Position numbers and translations under genes: made by a program | The notes under the pieces: generated by a model | What the model was told of the DNA's origin: nothing | Databases searched by the model: none | The model's input: the letters and a program-made list of their open reading frames with translations, nothing else | Part shown: in pieces, positions 62,893-64,000 of the stretch | Numbering within the stretch: position 1 is the first letter of the stretch | How the letters are laid out: each line of letters opens with the position of its first letter | From: Geoglobus ahangari | GTDB taxonomy: Archaea > Halobacteriota > Archaeoglobi > Archaeoglobales > Archaeoglobaceae | Direction: 5' to 3' | NCBI RefSeq assembly: GCF_001006045.1 | Contig: NZ_CP011267.1 | Span: forward strand, 248,001-312,000 | DNA length: 64,000 bases

Positions 62893-64000
62893 ATGAGCAA
62901 GATTACTGTTAGTTTGATTAAGGCAGACGTTGGCGGTTTGCCGGGGCACGTGACTGTTGCTGACGAGCTTATAAAGGCTGCTGAGGAGAACCTGCAGAAC
63001 GCGAAGGATAGCGGGCTCATAATAGACTTCAGAGTCTTCAGAGCTGGGGACGACCTCGAACTTGTCATGACCCACACGAAGGGGGTTGACAACGAGGAGA
63101 TCCACAAGCTTGCCTGGGACACGTTCGAGAAGGCGACTGCCATCGCCAAGGATCTCAAGCTCTACGGAGCCGGTCAGGATCTGCTGAGCGATGCGTTCTC
63201 GGGGAACGTCAGGGGAATGGGCCCGGGAGTTGCGGAGATGGAGTTCACAGAGAGGGGGGCGGAGCCAGTAATCGCGTTCATGATGGACAAGACCGAGCCC
63301 GGAGCGTTCAATCTGCCAATATTCAGGATGTTTGCCGATCCTTTCAACACCGCCGGCTTAGTTATCGATCCGAACCTCCACAACGGATTTGTCTTCGAGA
63401 TATGGGACATCTACGAGCACAAGAAGGTGCTGATGAGGGCTCCTGAGGAGATGTACGACATCCTCGCGCTCATAGGGGCCAAGTCAAGGTTTGTCATCAA
63501 GAGGGTATTCCCGAAGGAGGGAGGAAAGCTTCCGGCAGACGAGCCTGTCGCGGTCATCAGCACGGAGAAGCTCTACCAGATTGCCGGAGAGTATGTGGGC
63601 AAGGATGATCCAGTCGCGCTTGTCAGAGCACAGAGCGGGCTGCCTGCAGTCGGAGAGGTTCTCGAGCCATTCGCGTTCCCGCACCTCGTCAGCGGGTGGA
63701 TGCGAGGTTCCCACAACGGCCCGCTGATGCCTGTGCCATTCAACTACTCGAAGTGCACGAGGTTTGACGGCCCGCCGAGGGTTATTGCCGCTGGCTTTCA
63801 GCTTGCCAACGGAAGGCTCGTTGGGCCTGTCGACCTCTTCGACGATCCGGCCTACGACTACACCAGACAGAAGGCTGTTGAGATAGCTGAGTACATGAGG
63901 AGACACGGCCCCTTCGAGCCCCACCGCCTGCCAATGGAAGACATGGAGTACACGACGCTGCCAAAGGTCATGGACAGGCTGAAGGACAGGTTCGAGAGCA
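62893..64000 (+). CDS. Fructose-1,6-bisphosphate aldolase/phosphatase (right end cut)
   Basis: The first 369 codons of the bifunctional archaeal gluconeogenic enzyme, which both forms and dephosphorylates fructose-1,6-bisphosphate. KITVSLIKADVGGLPGHV (metal and Schiff-base environment), GAGQDLLSDAFSGNVRGMGPG, EPGAFNLPIFRMFADPFNTAGLVIDP and FQLANGRLVGPVDLFDDPAYD are diagnostic. The window ends only a few residues before the expected C-terminus. Confidence 0.95.
   Translation, partial: MSKITVSLIKADVGGLPGHVTVADELIKAAEENLQNAKDSGLIIDFRVFRAGDDLELVMTHTKGVDNEEIHKLAWDTFEKATAIAKDLKLYGAGQDLLSDAFSGNVRGMGPGVAEMEFTERGAEPVIAFMMDKTEPGAFNLPIFRMFADPFNTAGLVIDPNLHNGFVFEIWDIYEHKKVLMRAPEEMYDILALIGAKSRFVIKRVFPKEGGKLPADEPVAVISTEKLYQIAGEYVGKDDPVALVRAQSGLPAVGEVLEPFAFPHLVSGWMRGSHNGPLMPVPFNYSKCTRFDGPPRVIAAGFQLANGRLVGPVDLFDDPAYDYTRQKAVEIAEYMRRHGPFEPHRLPMEDMEYTTLPKVMDRLKDRFES

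Overview
The window is archaeal chromosome, almost certainly from the Archaeoglobaceae. The strongest evidence is a complete F420H2:quinone oxidoreductase operon (44.5-55.4 kb, minus strand) in the order J-K-M-L-N-A-BC-D-H-I-F with a fused BC gene, the arrangement known from Archaeoglobus fulgidus. SepCysS, fructose-bisphosphate aldolase/phosphatase, RadB, a Cdc48 ATPase, two geranylgeranyl-reductase-family flavoproteins and many promoters with a TATA box about 25 bases before the start codon (leaderless transcripts) agree. Roughly even base composition and an iron/cytochrome flavour would suit Geoglobus or a relative, but the genus is inference.

Layout. 0-5.5 kb: a partial type II/IV secretion ATPase, a large pilin-anchored surface protein, a thiolase, an intact VapBC pair and a decayed second vapC. 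5.5-25 kb: mostly housekeeping and cofactor genes on both strands: LarE and LarC (nickel-pincer cofactor), PurM, a ferredoxin-geranylgeranyl reductase pair, a split-Soret-type cytochrome lipoprotein, DUF447/CitG-like/UbiA, a CooC-type ATPase, Trm5-like methyltransferase, a deacetylase-fold protein, Cdc48, RadB, an iron-uptake set (FeoB, DtxR-type regulator, small kinase) and rubrerythrin. 25.3-29 kb: a gene-poor variable island: tRNA-Ser(GGA), an antitoxin remnant, a 12-repeat CRISPR array without cas genes, a GC-rich potentially structured leader, a TnpB nuclease gene and a small winged-helix-like gene. 29-34.1 kb: a TetR-controlled ABC/FtsX export operon. 34.8-41.5 kb: a six-gene catabolic operon (MFS, TPP enzyme, SDR, 3-hydroxyacyl-CoA dehydrogenase, TauE/SafE, Fe-alcohol dehydrogenase). 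41.5-43.5 kb: a small operon with MIP18, DUF2249, a heme-copper-oxidase-like protein and a YkgJ protein. 43.6-64 kb: Nif3, the fqo operon, a radical SAM/SPASM protein, an M20 peptidase, SepCysS, a KaiC-like ATPase and FBP aldolase/phosphatase.

How it fits together. Reduced F420 enters the membrane quinone pool through Fqo. Thiolase, hydroxyacyl-CoA dehydrogenase and the TPP/alcohol dehydrogenase operon would supply reducing power from organic acids. FeoB and its regulator handle ferrous iron, and CooC, LarE and LarC point to nickel enzymes. The items I consider most worth a second look are the oxidase-like protein with an exact three-fold 123-residue internal repeat, the structured CRISPR leader next to TnpB, the DtxR-type regulator lacking a normal helix-turn-helix beside a clean iron-type operator, and the unassigned catabolic operon.
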